Below the pieces are notes generated by a model that saw only the letters and a program-made list of their open reading frames with translations, did not search any database and was not told the origin of the DNA. The translations under genes and the position numbers were made by a program. From Leptolyngbya sp. 'hensonii' (GTDB lineage Bacteria > Cyanobacteriota > Cyanobacteriia > GCF-001939115), in NCBI RefSeq assembly GCF_001939115.1, contig NZ_MQTZ01000059.1, forward strand, positions 1-49,776: 49,776 nucleotides of DNA, given 5' to 3'. Below are positions 26,505 to 34,922 of the stretch, piece after piece (the first letter of the stretch is position 1; every line of letters begins with the position of its first letter).

Positions 26505-28343
26505 ATGACACACCAATCACTATGGGTAACGGGTGCAGTGGGATTTGGTTCGGCAGTTCTGGGGGTTGCTGGCACCTATTTCCTGATGTCGCACACAGGG
26601 CATCGCCCAGCAGTTCAATCGCCTGTTCAGCCGCCTGTGACTGCCGAAGGCAGACTGGAGCCCAATCCCCCGTTCCGGGAAGCCCAGATATCCCTGGACC
26701 CGTTTTCCGGCCTTCCTCGCCAACAGCCAGATCTGCTCAAAGTGTTAACAGGCAATCCCTCCCGGATGCCTAACCCCCTGGGGAGATCGATCGATTCTTC
26801 CGTTCCCGAACTCAGACTCGATTCTGGAGCCAGGGTGCAGGGAAATTTGGCCGGAACTATCATCCTCCCAGACCCCACACCCACAGCATGGTTTCAACTC
26901 AAGCTGGAAGCTGGAACCCTGACGGCAGCAGCCCCAGCTCTGGCCCAAACCAAGCAAGTCTCCCTGCCCACGGAACGGGAACTACCGCTGCAGCTTGGGG
27001 ATGCGGTGGTTCTGGTTCTCCAGAACAACAAAACCTTGAAGAATGCTTACCTGCAGCGTCTTCTGGATCGGCGGGATCTGGAAGTAGCCGAGGGGATTTT
27101 CAACCCCATCTTTGAACCCCGGATTGAGGCCCGTTACGATCGCCTGGAGATCGGCGGAGTTGTCACGGAGGCGGGACAGGGGGATGCCCGCATTGGAGCT
27201 ACGATGCTTCTGCCCACCGGAGCCCAATTTAGTATCACGATCGGAGCCACTCGATCGCTGCGGGATGAGTCCCTCAACCCGACCCTCGATACCCTTCGTC
27301 AGGATCTGCAGGTGAGTTTGGTGCAACCTCTGCTGCGGGGCTTTGGGGCAGATGTGACCCTGGCCCCCATCAATCTGGCCCGGATCCAGGAGCAGGCCAA
27401 TCGGCTTCTGCTCAAAGCTACCCTGATCAGTACCATCACCACTGCTATCCAGACCTATCGCACCCTGCTGGAAGCCCAGGAACAATGGATAATCCAGCAA
27501 CAGGCTCTGAAACGGGCCGGGGACAACCTGGCCTATGTTCAAGCTCTGGTAGAGGCGGGCCGACGGGCGCGGGTGGATACCCTGCAGGGTGAAGCCGATC
27601 TGGCCCGCCAGCAACTCCAGCTCAAGGATGCTGAAGGGCGGCTGGCAGCAGCCCGCCTCAATCTTTTGCAGATTCTGGGTATAGATCAGAAGTTGACCCC
27701 TGTCGCGATCGAACCAGCAGCCCTGCGGCAACCAATCATGGCAGAGGCGGATCGGCTGCTGCCAGTTGCCCTGGCCAATAATCCCGACTATCTGCAATCG
27801 CTTCTCCAGATTGAAGCCGCCAAAATCAACCTGTTGCTGGCTCAGAATAATAGTGAGTGGAACTTAAATCTGGTAGGGACGCTCGGCAACAACTTCAATA
27901 ACGTCACCGCGAATAACAACACCACAACAGTAGCCCTGGTTCTGACGCGCCAGTTTGGCAATCTAGCCCTGGACCAGGCTGTGGAGCGTAGCCGGATTCA
28001 ACTCCAGCAATCAGAGAACCGACGGGCAGAAACGCTGGAAAACCTGACCGTAACAGTTCGGAATCGTAGCCGGGATGTTAACCTGAGCTTGCAACAGGTG
28101 GAAAATGCCCGCCGTGTTCGAGAACTAGCAGAGCAGACTGTAACCGTTCAGCGAGAGCGCTTGCAGCTTGGTGGCCGAGGGGTGAGTGTGAAAGATGTGT
28201 TGGACTTTGAGGATCGGTTAGTCCAGGCGAAAAACGATGAACTGGCCGCCATTATCCGCTACCTCAATGCAGTCACCCTGCTGGAACAGACGATCGGGAC
28301 TACCCTCAATACTTGGAACATCAGAGTTGAAAGTCAGAATTAG
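26505..28343 (+). CDS. TolC family outer membrane efflux protein
   Basis: 612 residues. An N-terminal hydrophobic stretch (8-28) and Pro-rich spacer are followed by two OEP repeats. The first (about 165-370) includes LQDLQVSLVQPLLRGFGADV-like sequence (core LVQPLLRGFG), the second (about 400-600) includes LALDQAVERSRIQLQQSENRR. The channel protein completes a tripartite exporter with the two genes upstream. A 25-base gap separates it from the permease, with AGGTGAGGGA near the ATG. The stop overlaps the convergent iron permease stop. Confidence 0.9.
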   Translation: MTHQSLWVTGAVGFGSAVLGVAGTYFLMSHTGHRPAVQSPVQPPVTAEGRLEPNPPFREAQISLDPFSGLPRQQPDLLKVLTGNPSRMPNPLGRSIDSSVPELRLDSGARVQGNLAGTIILPDPTPTAWFQLKLEAGTLTAAAPALAQTKQVSLPTERELPLQLGDAVVLVLQNNKTLKNAYLQRLLDRRDLEVAEGIFNPIFEPRIEARYDRLEIGGVVTEAGQGDARIGATMLLPTGAQFSITIGATRSLRDESLNPTLDTLRQDLQVSLVQPLLRGFGADVTLAPINLARIQEQANRLLLKATLISTITTAIQTYRTLLEAQEQWIIQQQALKRAGDNLAYVQALVEAGRRARVDTLQGEADLARQQLQLKDAEGRLAAARLNLLQILGIDQKLTPVAIEPAALRQPIMAEADRLLPVALANNPDYLQSLLQIEAAKINLLLAQNNSEWNLNLVGTLGNNFNNVTANNNTTTVALVLTRQFGNLALDQAVERSRIQLQQSENRRAETLENLTVTVRNRSRDVNLSLQQVENARRVRELAEQTVTVQRERLQLGGRGVSVKDVLDFEDRLVQAKNDELAAIIRYLNAVTLLEQTIGTTLNTWNIRVESQN

Positions 28344-29971
28344 CCCGATCGGTTCAACTGTCGGCTCAACAGCAGAACGGGCAACAATCCCACTAGAACC
28401 ATCGCCAGGGCCGGACCAGCAGCCTCCGCCAACCGTTCGTCAGAGGCCAGACGATAGACCTGGGTAGCCAGGGTCTCAAAGTTGAAGGGCCGCATAATCA
28501 GGGTGGCGGGCAACTCTTTCATCACATCCACAAACACCAGGATGCTGGCCGTGAGCAGACTGCTCCACAGGAGGGGCACATGGATCTGCCGCAGCGTACT
28601 GAGAGACCCGTGGCCCAGACTGCGGGCGGCATCGTCCAGGCTAGGCTTAATCTTGCTCAGCCCCGATTCCACTGCCCCCAGAGACACGGCCAGGAACCGA
28701 ATCAGATAGGCATAGATCAAGGCCCCGATCGTTCCACTTAACAGTAGTCCCGTGGAAAATCCCTGGTGGGTCTGCATCCAGGCATTGATGGTGTTGTCCA
28801 GAAGACCGATCGGCACCAGCACCCCAACCGCAATCACCGAACCGGGCACGGCGTAACCCAGAGCCGCCGTCTGAACTGCCAGTTGCATTGCCAGGTTAGA
28901 CCGGAGGCGAACGCCATAGGCCAGGATCAGGGCCAGTCCAACTGCCAGTCCGGCAGTTAGACCGGCCAGCAGCAAACTATGGCTGGCACAATCCCAGAAG
29001 CGTTCCCCAAAAGCCTGATTCGGTTCCTGCAGGGTCATCTGCACCAGAATGGCGGCTGGCACCACAAACCCCAGGGCGATCGGCAGGAGACAGGCTACCG
29101 TAGCGCCGATCGCCCCGATCCACCCGAGGGAATACCTCGGCAGATGCTGCTGTCGGCTACTGCTCTGGTAATAACGGGATTGCCCCCGCGACCTGCGCTC
29201 AACCCCCATCAACACCACAATGAACAGCAGCAGCACACCAGCCAGTTGGACGGCAGCTCTGGGTTCTCCCAGATCAAACCAGGTGCGGTAAATCCCTGTG
29301 GTGAATGTATCCACTGCAAAATGATAGACCGTGCCATAGTCATTCAGGGTTTCCATTAAAGCTAGGGCCAACCCAGCCACGATCGCGGGTCGAGCCAGGG
29401 GCAAAGCCACCTGGATAAAACTATTCCAGGGATTGCACCCCAGGTTTCGACTGGCCTCCAGCAGGCTCACAGCCTGGGAGAGAAAGGCACTACGGGCCAG
29501 CAGATAGACGTAGGGATAGAGCACCAGCACCAACATCAGGATCGCTCCCCAGAGCGATCGCACATTGGGAAACCAGTAATCCTGAGCGCTTTCCCAGTGA
29601 AAGAGCTGTCGCAACTGGCTCTGCACCGGGCCGTAGTATTCCAATAATTCCGTATAGGTGTAGGCAAGAATATAAGCGGGGGCTGCGAAAGGCAGCAGCA
29701 AGGCCCAGGCAAAAATCCGCTGACCGGGGAACTGACACATCGTTACCAACCAGGCCGTCCCCGTTCCCAGGACCAGAACCCCCAAACCAACCCCCAACAT
29801 GAGCCAGAGAGAATTGGCTACGTAGCGGGTTAACACGGTTGCGGCTAGATGTTGCCAGATCTCCCCGGCATCGGTCACCAACCCTGCCAGCACAAATAGC
29901 ACTGGCACCGCCAGCAGGAGGGCGATCAGGGTCACGATCGTCGTCCACCCGCTCCAAAACCTGATGCCCAT
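28340..29971 (-). CDS. Iron(III) ABC transporter permease (FbpB/FutB type)
   Basis: ATG at 29971 (MGIRFWSGWTTIVTLIALLL) gives 543 residues. The longer frame to 30142 runs through tandem repeats and is rejected as start. About twelve transmembrane helices in two homologous halves are each followed by a binding-protein-dependent permease EAA-type loop: EASRNLGCNPWNSFIQVALP in the first half and DDAARSLGHGSLSTLRQIHVP-like in the second. This fused double permease is typical of ferric iron uptake (Fbp/Fut/Hit). It is divergent from the ATPase gene. No iron-binding protein is present nearby. Confidence 0.88.
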   Translation of the reverse strand: MGIRFWSGWTTIVTLIALLLAVPVLFVLAGLVTDAGEIWQHLAATVLTRYVANSLWLMLGVGLGVLVLGTGTAWLVTMCQFPGQRIFAWALLLPFAAPAYILAYTYTELLEYYGPVQSQLRQLFHWESAQDYWFPNVRSLWGAILMLVLVLYPYVYLLARSAFLSQAVSLLEASRNLGCNPWNSFIQVALPLARPAIVAGLALALMETLNDYGTVYHFAVDTFTTGIYRTWFDLGEPRAAVQLAGVLLLFIVVLMGVERRSRGQSRYYQSSSRQQHLPRYSLGWIGAIGATVACLLPIALGFVVPAAILVQMTLQEPNQAFGERFWDCASHSLLLAGLTAGLAVGLALILAYGVRLRSNLAMQLAVQTAALGYAVPGSVIAVGVLVPIGLLDNTINAWMQTHQGFSTGLLLSGTIGALIYAYLIRFLAVSLGAVESGLSKIKPSLDDAARSLGHGSLSTLRQIHVPLLWSSLLTASILVFVDVMKELPATLIMRPFNFETLATQVYRLASDERLAEAAGPALAMVLVGLLPVLLLSRQLNRSG

Positions 29972-30014
29972 CTCCCTCTCTCTCTCCTCTAACCCGGTAA
30001 AGACGCAATTTGTT

Positions 30015-30066
30015 GCGTCTGTGTATCGCGTCTGTGTATTGCGTCTGTGTATCGCGTCTGTGTATT
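30015..30066. repeat. 13-bp tandem repeat, four units
   Basis: Four copies of GCGTCTGTGTAT separated by alternating C and T. They follow a degenerate GTAAAGACGC/GCGTCT inverted pair (29998-30020) that belongs to the same family as the palindrome at 1739-1770. They lie in the divergent promoter region of the iron transporter. Confidence 0.85.
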
Positions 30067-30081
30067 GCGGTTCTACCTGCT

Positions 30082-30111
30082 GTAGGGAGGCGCGATGTAT
30101 CCCGCCTCTAC
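30082..30111. repeat. Inverted repeat in iron-transporter promoter region
   Basis: GTAGGGAGGCG and CGCCTCTAC are near-perfect complements around a short spacer. This is another scattered cyanobacterial hairpin repeat. It is unlikely to be specific to iron control. Confidence 0.5.
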
Positions 30112-30202
30112 CCGATCGTGGTTCTGTGGTTGGGCCTAACAACCAACGATTGGGCTCACTACTGATTACGCCTAGAACACTTTACTATAGGATGAAATTT
30201 AT

Positions 30203-30217
30203 TGATGATTATTCTCA
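30203..30217. promoter_or_regulatory. Probable Fur box
   Basis: TGATGATTATTCTCA matches the 7-1-7 Fur consensus TGATAATnATTATCA at 12 of 14 defined positions and has TATTGA/TCAATA arms around it. It ends 13 bases before the ATG at 30231 and lies between the divergent iron permease and ATPase genes. Fur would repress transcription when iron is sufficient. The box makes the start at 30192 unlikely because it would then lie inside the coding region. Confidence 0.7.
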
Positions 30218-30230
30218 ATATGTCTTGCCT

Positions 30231-31307
30231 ATGGCAACTTTCTGCCCATCCCCTATCCTGCTCTTAGAACAGGTTTCCCGTCGGTTTTCCCGATCGCTCC
30301 CCCCTGCCGTAGATCAGGTTACCCTGACTCTGGAACCGGGGGAATTGCTGACTCTACTCGGTCCCTCCGGTTGTGGCAAAACCACCCTGCTCCGGCTGAT
30401 TGCCGGGTTTGAGCGTCCCCAAACTGGTACGATCGTGCTAGCTGATCGACAGGTTGCCGGTGGTTCCACCTGGATTCCGCCAGAGAAACGGGATGTGGGG
30501 ATGGTATTTCAGGACTATGCTCTGTTTCCCCATCTGACGGTGGCTCAAAATGTGGCTTTTGGTCTGCAGCAACGGCGACGCAAGCAGCGTGTAACGTCCG
30601 GCCAGGTGAAACAGCAGGTGCTAGAGGCGATCGCCCAGGTGGGGCTGGCTGGGTTGGAGCAGCGCTATCCCCATCAACTATCGGGCGGACAACAGCAGCG
30701 GGTGGCTCTGGCCAGGGCCTTGGCTCCCCAACCGGCCCTGGTGCTTCTGGATGAGCCGTTGAGTAATCTGGATGTGCAGGTGCGGCTGCGGCTTCGGGAA
30801 GAGATTCGCACGATTCTCAAATCGGCGGGTACGGCTGCGGTGTTTGTTACCCATGATCAGGAGGAAGCGCTGTCCATCTCCGATCGGGTGGCGGTGATGC
30901 GTCAGGGGCGCATTGAACAGTTGGGCACCCCCGAGGCGCTTTACCAGGAACCGGTTTCTCGCTTTGTTGCTGAGTTTGTTACCCAGGCTAATTTCATCCC
31001 GGCAGAGTTTAAGAATCAAGTCTGGCAGACGGAAGCGGGCAGTTTTGCTGTCGGAGATGCATCGGTGGAGTCTGGCCTGCAGGCGGACCTGATGATTCGG
31101 CAGGAAGACTTGATTCTGCAAGCGGATGAGCAGGGGCCGCTGATCGTGCGCGATCGCCAGTTCTTGGGCCGGGAACAACGGTACTGTCTGTTGACGCCGT
31201 CTGGGCAGGAGTTGCATGTCCGCACGGGAATGGGGGAAACGTTGTCGATCGGATCGCGGGTGCAGGTGGGGGTGGACCGATCGGGTTGCCGGGTGTTTCC
31301 TCGGTAG
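30231..31307 (+). CDS. Iron(III) ABC transporter ATP-binding protein (FbpC/FutC type)
   Basis: 358 residues from ATG 30231; ATG 30192 would add 13 residues across the Fur box. It has Walker [21 protein letters not shown] near residue 47 (core GPSGCGKTT), Q-loop [13 protein letters not shown], signature [17 protein letters not shown], Walker [13 protein letters not shown], and the H-loop [10 protein letters not shown]. The C-terminal ~120 residues form a TOBE-like regulatory domain ([11 protein letters not shown]) seen in MalK/FbpC-type ATPases. It partners the divergent double permease. The periplasmic iron-binding protein must be elsewhere. Confidence 0.9.
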   Translation: MATFCPSPILLLEQVSRRFSRSLPPAVDQVTLTLEPGELLTLLGPSGCGKTTLLRLIAGFERPQTGTIVLADRQVAGGSTWIPPEKRDVGMVFQDYALFPHLTVAQNVAFGLQQRRRKQRVTSGQVKQQVLEAIAQVGLAGLEQRYPHQLSGGQQQRVALARALAPQPALVLLDEPLSNLDVQVRLRLREEIRTILKSAGTAAVFVTHDQEEALSISDRVAVMRQGRIEQLGTPEALYQEPVSRFVAEFVTQANFIPAEFKNQVWQTEAGSFAVGDASVESGLQADLMIRQEDLILQADEQGPLIVRDRQFLGREQRYCLLTPSGQELHVRTGMGETLSIGSRVQVGVDRSGCRVFPR

Positions 31308-31344
31308 AGCAGCGATATCACAGATGGGATATCTGGGATATCAG

Positions 31345-31369
31345 AGACGCGATTTATCGCGTCTTTACA
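31345..31369. repeat. TGTAAAGACGCG-family palindrome, second copy
   Basis: AGACGCGAT and ATCGCGTCT (31345-31364) flank TT, followed by TTACA. It sits between the convergent ATPase and TonB-like genes. It supplies the stop codon of the minus-strand gene in the same way as the copy at 1739-1770. Confidence 0.7.
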
Positions 31370-32120
31370 GGGGGGTGGGGGAGCCGATGGCGCTCTCTAG
31401 CTCGGCCCGGCTCATTTGACGGGGATTGAGGACGTAGATGGTGCCCCGATCGGTGGAGAGTAGGTTCAGGTAATACTGCAACTTGCCATCTTTGCTGACT
31501 TCGTAGACACGCAACCCCGTATCGTCTTCCAGATCGAGTTCAGCTAGCTCCATGCCCTGATCTCGTAACCGTTGCTTGAGGTTGCCTGCGATCGATCGCC
31601 ACTGGGTATCCTCGACTTGCCAGCACCCTTCCATACCGTTGCAGGCAGCTTGAGCCTGGGGAAGCCGGATCAGGTCGGCTAGGGGAGTGGGGGATGGGGT
31701 CGGTAGGGGACTTGGAGCGGGTGTGGGGATTGGAGTGGGTGTGGGATTGGCTACAGGCGGAATAACTTCTGGGGAGGGTTGGACGGTAGGGGAGGGGACG
31801 ATTGGGGGCTGGGAACGGATGATGGGGGAAGGGATGGCAGGCTCAATCACTCTGGGTTGGGGTTGAGGATGAGTCTGAATGCGGGAAATCCTGGGGAGAG
31901 GGGTCAACTTAATCGTTTTCAAAGGTTTCCGAGGGGCTGCCTGCACAGGAGTTTCCTGGTTCATGGGCATGGGCAGGAAGAGCAGCAGGCCATGTAACCC
32001 CACGGAGAGCAACAGAATGGGTTTTAAGGCTTGCAGGAATGGGGCAGGAGACTTATTCACAGCGTTTGACAGGAAGTGCCGCAGGTCTCTGCAAATAATG
32101 ATGAGAAACCTGAAATTCAT
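31365..32120 (-). CDS. TonB-like proline-rich inner membrane protein
   Basis: 251 residues. One N-terminal membrane segment (about 32-50, ALKPILLLSVGLHGLLLFLP) is followed by about 100 residues very rich in Pro, with PxP and TPxP patterns (TPTPIPTPAPSPLPTPSPTP), then a ~100-residue C-terminal domain with two cysteines (ACNGMEGCWQVE). The anchor-Pro spacer-domain layout is that of TonB, which transmits energy to outer-membrane receptors. The C-terminal domain lacks the usual TonB YP...A...G pattern, so this is an analogy. The stop codon is provided by a repeat. It is the last gene of a possible minus-strand operon. Confidence 0.6.
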   Translation of the reverse strand: MNFRFLIIICRDLRHFLSNAVNKSPAPFLQALKPILLLSVGLHGLLLFLPMPMNQETPVQAAPRKPLKTIKLTPLPRISRIQTHPQPQPRVIEPAIPSPIIRSQPPIVPSPTVQPSPEVIPPVANPTPTPIPTPAPSPLPTPSPTPLADLIRLPQAQAACNGMEGCWQVEDTQWRSIAGNLKQRLRDQGMELAELDLEDDTGLRVYEVSKDGKLQYYLNLLSTDRGTIYVLNPRQMSRAELESAIGSPTPL

Positions 32121-32187
32121 CCTAAACTTTATTGAGAACTATCGTCAACTAAAAGGGTGGTTCTCGTATTCCTGCAAGGGAGCAACC

Positions 32188-32925
32188 TTACGCGCCCAAA
32201 ATTTGGTCGATCGTCTCCACAACCCCAGCTCCCCGGCTGCCCTGGGTGACCCGCTTCACGCGCAGCTTGAGTTCTGGCAGGGCGTTAGCAACGGCAACGG
32301 AGAGACCACAGAGGTCTAGAAAGGCCGTGTCATTTTCGGCATCCCCCAGGCCGATCGTCTGTTCTGGCCCCATCCCTAATTCCTGCAGGGCCGCTCGGAG
32401 GCCAAAGGCTTTGTCCACGCCTCGGGGCAATATCATCACCGCTGCTTTATTCAGGATGATTTCCAGATCCAGGCCCAATTCCTGAATCAATTCTGCTGCG
32501 ATCTGGTCGTGGGGTTTCCAGGTCGCTACGATGACGCGCCCCCGGGAAACCAGTCGCACAGTTGGATCCTGACTCAGTTGGGTAAATTCCTCCCAGAGGG
32601 GATCCTGGGGCGATCGGGTGCTGGCCTCTGTCGTGACCCGATCGCGCAGCCGCTGGAAGAATTCTTCTGGGGGGGGCTCCACCAGAGGTTTTTCTACGCC
32701 TGTTGCCGGGTTGTAGAGTAAGGCTCCATTCTCAGCCACAACCCAATCGAAGACGGGCAGGTCAGGAAAGGGCTCCAGCAGGATGCTCATCTGGCGGCCT
32801 GTAATCAGGATTAACTTGCGTCCGGAAGCCCGCCAGCGCTTCAGTGCATCCAGAGTGGTCGGTTCTACTCTGCCATCGGTGGCCAGGGTACCGTCAAAAT
32901 CTGTTGCCAGGGCGAGATAATCCAT
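32188..32925 (-). CDS. HAD-IIB family phosphatase
   Basis: 245 residues. Motif I is DFDGTLATDGRV at the N terminus (Asp9/Asp11), motif II is LILITGRQMS (Thr), a Lys follows, and motif IV is GLGDAENDTAFLDLCGLSVA near residue 205. The C2B-type cap insert places it with Cof/sucrose-phosphatase-like HAD hydrolases. The substrate is unknown, probably a sugar phosphate. It starts 3 bases after the binding-protein gene stop, so they are co-transcribed. Confidence 0.9.
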   Translation of the reverse strand: MDYLALATDFDGTLATDGRVEPTTLDALKRWRASGRKLILITGRQMSILLEPFPDLPVFDWVVAENGALLYNPATGVEKPLVEPPPEEFFQRLRDRVTTEASTRSPQDPLWEEFTQLSQDPTVRLVSRGRVIVATWKPHDQIAAELIQELGLDLEIILNKAAVMILPRGVDKAFGLRAALQELGMGPEQTIGLGDAENDTAFLDLCGLSVAVANALPELKLRVKRVTQGSRGAGVVETIDQILGA

Positions 32926-32928
32926 GGG

Positions 32929-34020
32929 CTATTGCTTTCCTTTGTAATACGCCACGCCTTTGTTCACGTATTTCAGTGTAAATGCCTCCTGGTACTTCGT
33001 TTCAGCCTTGACGATCCCTGCCTGGACCATACTCTCGAACAGGGCTTTCCAGCGAGCTTCGTTCATAGCTCCAATGCCCAGGGCCTCTGCATCGCCAGAC
33101 ATAATCACGCCGTATTCCTTCAACTTACGCAGACCATAGTCAATCTGATCATCCGTCATGTTGGGATTATCTTTTTTAATCAGGGCATTGGCCGGAGCAG
33201 GGTTTTCCAGATAACTGTACCAGCCCTTGATGGAAGCATCCACAAATCGTTGCACCAGATCAGGTTTCTCCTCGGTGAGTTTGCGCGTTGCCTCGATCGT
33301 CGTGGTGTAGGAGGTATAGCCAAAATCCGCCAGCAAGAACACGACTGGCTTGAAGCCACCCTGTTTTTCGATGGCATAGGGTTCAGAGGTGAGGTATCCT
33401 TGCTGGGCTGAGGTCTTGTCCGCCAAAAACGGAGCCGGATTGAAGTTATAGACCCGGGCCTGACTATCTGTAAACCCATACTTTGCCTTCAGAAATGGCC
33501 AGTAGGTGGTACGGGCTGAGGTCGAAATATAAATTGGGGCTCCTTTAAGGCTTTCCAGTTTGTCATGGCCCGTATTGGGATGGGCAATCAAAACTTGCGG
33601 ATCTTTCTGGAAAATAGCGGCGACGGTCACTTTGGGAATGCCTTCCTGAATGGCTTTGATCGCTTCAGAGCCATAGCCCATGAAGAAGTCGATCGCCCCA
33701 CCCATCAGCAATTGGGTGCCATTCACCTGGGGACCGCCCATTTTAATCGTCACATCCAGGCCGTGATCTTTGTAGATGTCGGTAGCGACTGCCTGGTAAA
33801 ACCCCCCATGTTCAGCCTGGGCAAACCAGTTGGTGCCAAAGGTAATCCTATCCAGCGTTTTACCAGAACTGCGCCCCGGTGCGGGAGCATTGGCTGGTGG
33901 TTCTTCTTCGCCCTTGCTGCAGGCTGCAACAATGCTACTACCGGCGGCTAGGACGCCGTACTGCAGAAACCGTCGGCGACCCATCCCAGCCATACCCGGC
34001 CAAACTTCAATCCGTGTCAT
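32929..34020 (-). CDS. NMT1/SsuA-type ABC substrate-binding lipoprotein, Tat exported
   Basis: 363 residues. The N terminus has a twin-arginine motif RRRFLQ (15-20), a hydrophobic stretch and a lipobox VAAC at Cys34, so the protein is probably Tat-exported and lipid-anchored. The mature part has the NMT1/THI5-like binding-protein fold (FGTNWFAQAEHGGFYQAVA, IDFFMGYGSEAIKAIQEG). Relatives bind pyrimidine precursors of thiamine, sulfonates, taurine or riboflavin. No permease or ATPase lies nearby, so it must use a transporter encoded elsewhere. Gene neighbours (amidase, TauE exporter) suggest an amide, sulfonate or pyrimidine ligand. Confidence 0.85.
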   Translation of the reverse strand: MTRIEVWPGMAGMGRRRFLQYGVLAAGSSIVAACSKGEEEPPANAPAPGRSSGKTLDRITFGTNWFAQAEHGGFYQAVATDIYKDHGLDVTIKMGGPQVNGTQLLMGGAIDFFMGYGSEAIKAIQEGIPKVTVAAIFQKDPQVLIAHPNTGHDKLESLKGAPIYISTSARTTYWPFLKAKYGFTDSQARVYNFNPAPFLADKTSAQQGYLTSEPYAIEKQGGFKPVVFLLADFGYTSYTTTIEATRKLTEEKPDLVQRFVDASIKGWYSYLENPAPANALIKKDNPNMTDDQIDYGLRKLKEYGVIMSGDAEALGIGAMNEARWKALFESMVQAGIVKAETKYQEAFTLKYVNKGVAYYKGKQ

Positions 34021-34079
34021 GTCTCCCCCTATTCCTCAACTACACAACCCAATTGGGCGATTGGTTCCCCTGACCTGAG

Positions 34080-34922
34080 TCAGGGAGAACCCCTATAGTT
34101 TTCCCATGCCTGCCAGAAAATATAGATCGACAGAATCCCCAGGAAGAGCCGAAACGCCAAACTGATGATCTCATCTGGCAATCTGGGTAAGAGTCGGGTA
34201 CTGATCTGGGCTCCTAACAATCCCCCTACTCCTAACAGAAGCCCTTCCACGGGTAAAATATTACCGCTCAAGGTATGCCCAATGCAGGCTGAAATCGCCG
34301 TGATAATAATTACCCCTAAACTGGTCTGGATCGCCACCTTAATGGGTTCTCCCAGTAAGAGCATCTGCAAAGGCACCATAATCACCCCGCCGCCCACACC
34401 GAACAATCCTGCCAGAAGTCCGGCAGCTCCACCTGTCCCTAAGCGGGCGATCGTTGGATGTATCCGGGGTACTGTCCCTCCAGCGATCGGCTCGATCGGG
34501 TTTCCGGCCCCATCCACAATGCGCTCCTCCCCTTCCCCTCTGGCAAGAGTCAACTGGTTTTTTAGCTCTATCAGATAAATGTTCAACCACAACAAGAGGC
34601 CAAAAGCTGCCAGAAGCACATAGGGTTTACCTTTGGTTAAATTAGCTAACCAGACTCCCCCCTGAGCGGTCAGCAATGCTGGGAGCCCCAGGGATAACAC
34701 TCGCCTGGGATGAATCAGCCCCATGCGATAATTCTGTACCGTGCCAGACGTAGATGTGATCAGAATGGCCAGACCACTGGTTGCCACCGATTTTACTGGC
34801 GTATACCCTAGAGCCACCAACAGCGGCACCAGAATGGTGCCCCCCCCAATGCCTAAAAACCCGGCCAGAATTCCAGCAATCAGGCCACCCGCCAGGAGTA
34901 GCAACCCCTTCGTCAGTATCAA
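34080..34922 (-). CDS. TauE/SafE family sulfite exporter-like protein
   Basis: 280 residues with about eight hydrophobic helices. The repeated glycine-rich motif of the family appears twice: GILAGFLGIGGGTILVPLLV near the N terminus and GLLAGLFGVGGGVIMVPLQM in the second half. The family exports sulfite, sulfoacetate or other organic anions. It overlaps the acetamidase gene stop by 4 bases and lies upstream of the substrate-binding gene, so the three are probably one transcription unit. Confidence 0.92.
   Translation of the reverse strand: MILTKGLLLLAGGLIAGILAGFLGIGGGTILVPLLVALGYTPVKSVATSGLAILITSTSGTVQNYRMGLIHPRRVLSLGLPALLTAQGGVWLANLTKGKPYVLLAAFGLLLWLNIYLIELKNQLTLARGEGEERIVDGAGNPIEPIAGGTVPRIHPTIARLGTGGAAGLLAGLFGVGGGVIMVPLQMLLLGEPIKVAIQTSLGVIIITAISACIGHTLSGNILPVEGLLLGVGGLLGAQISTRLLPRLPDEIISLAFRLFLGILSIYIFWQAWENYRGSP

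Noticed and set aside
26982-27797. 271-residue minus-strand frame opposite the TolC gene
   Set aside because: Antisense shadow; low-complexity Gln/Gly content and no motif.
30015-30066. Short CRISPR-like array
   Set aside because: The units are 13 bp in direct contact, without unique spacers, so this is a simple tandem repeat.
29972-30142. N-terminal extension of the iron permease
   Set aside because: It reads through tandem repeats and has no family counterpart; the membrane protein starts naturally at 29971.
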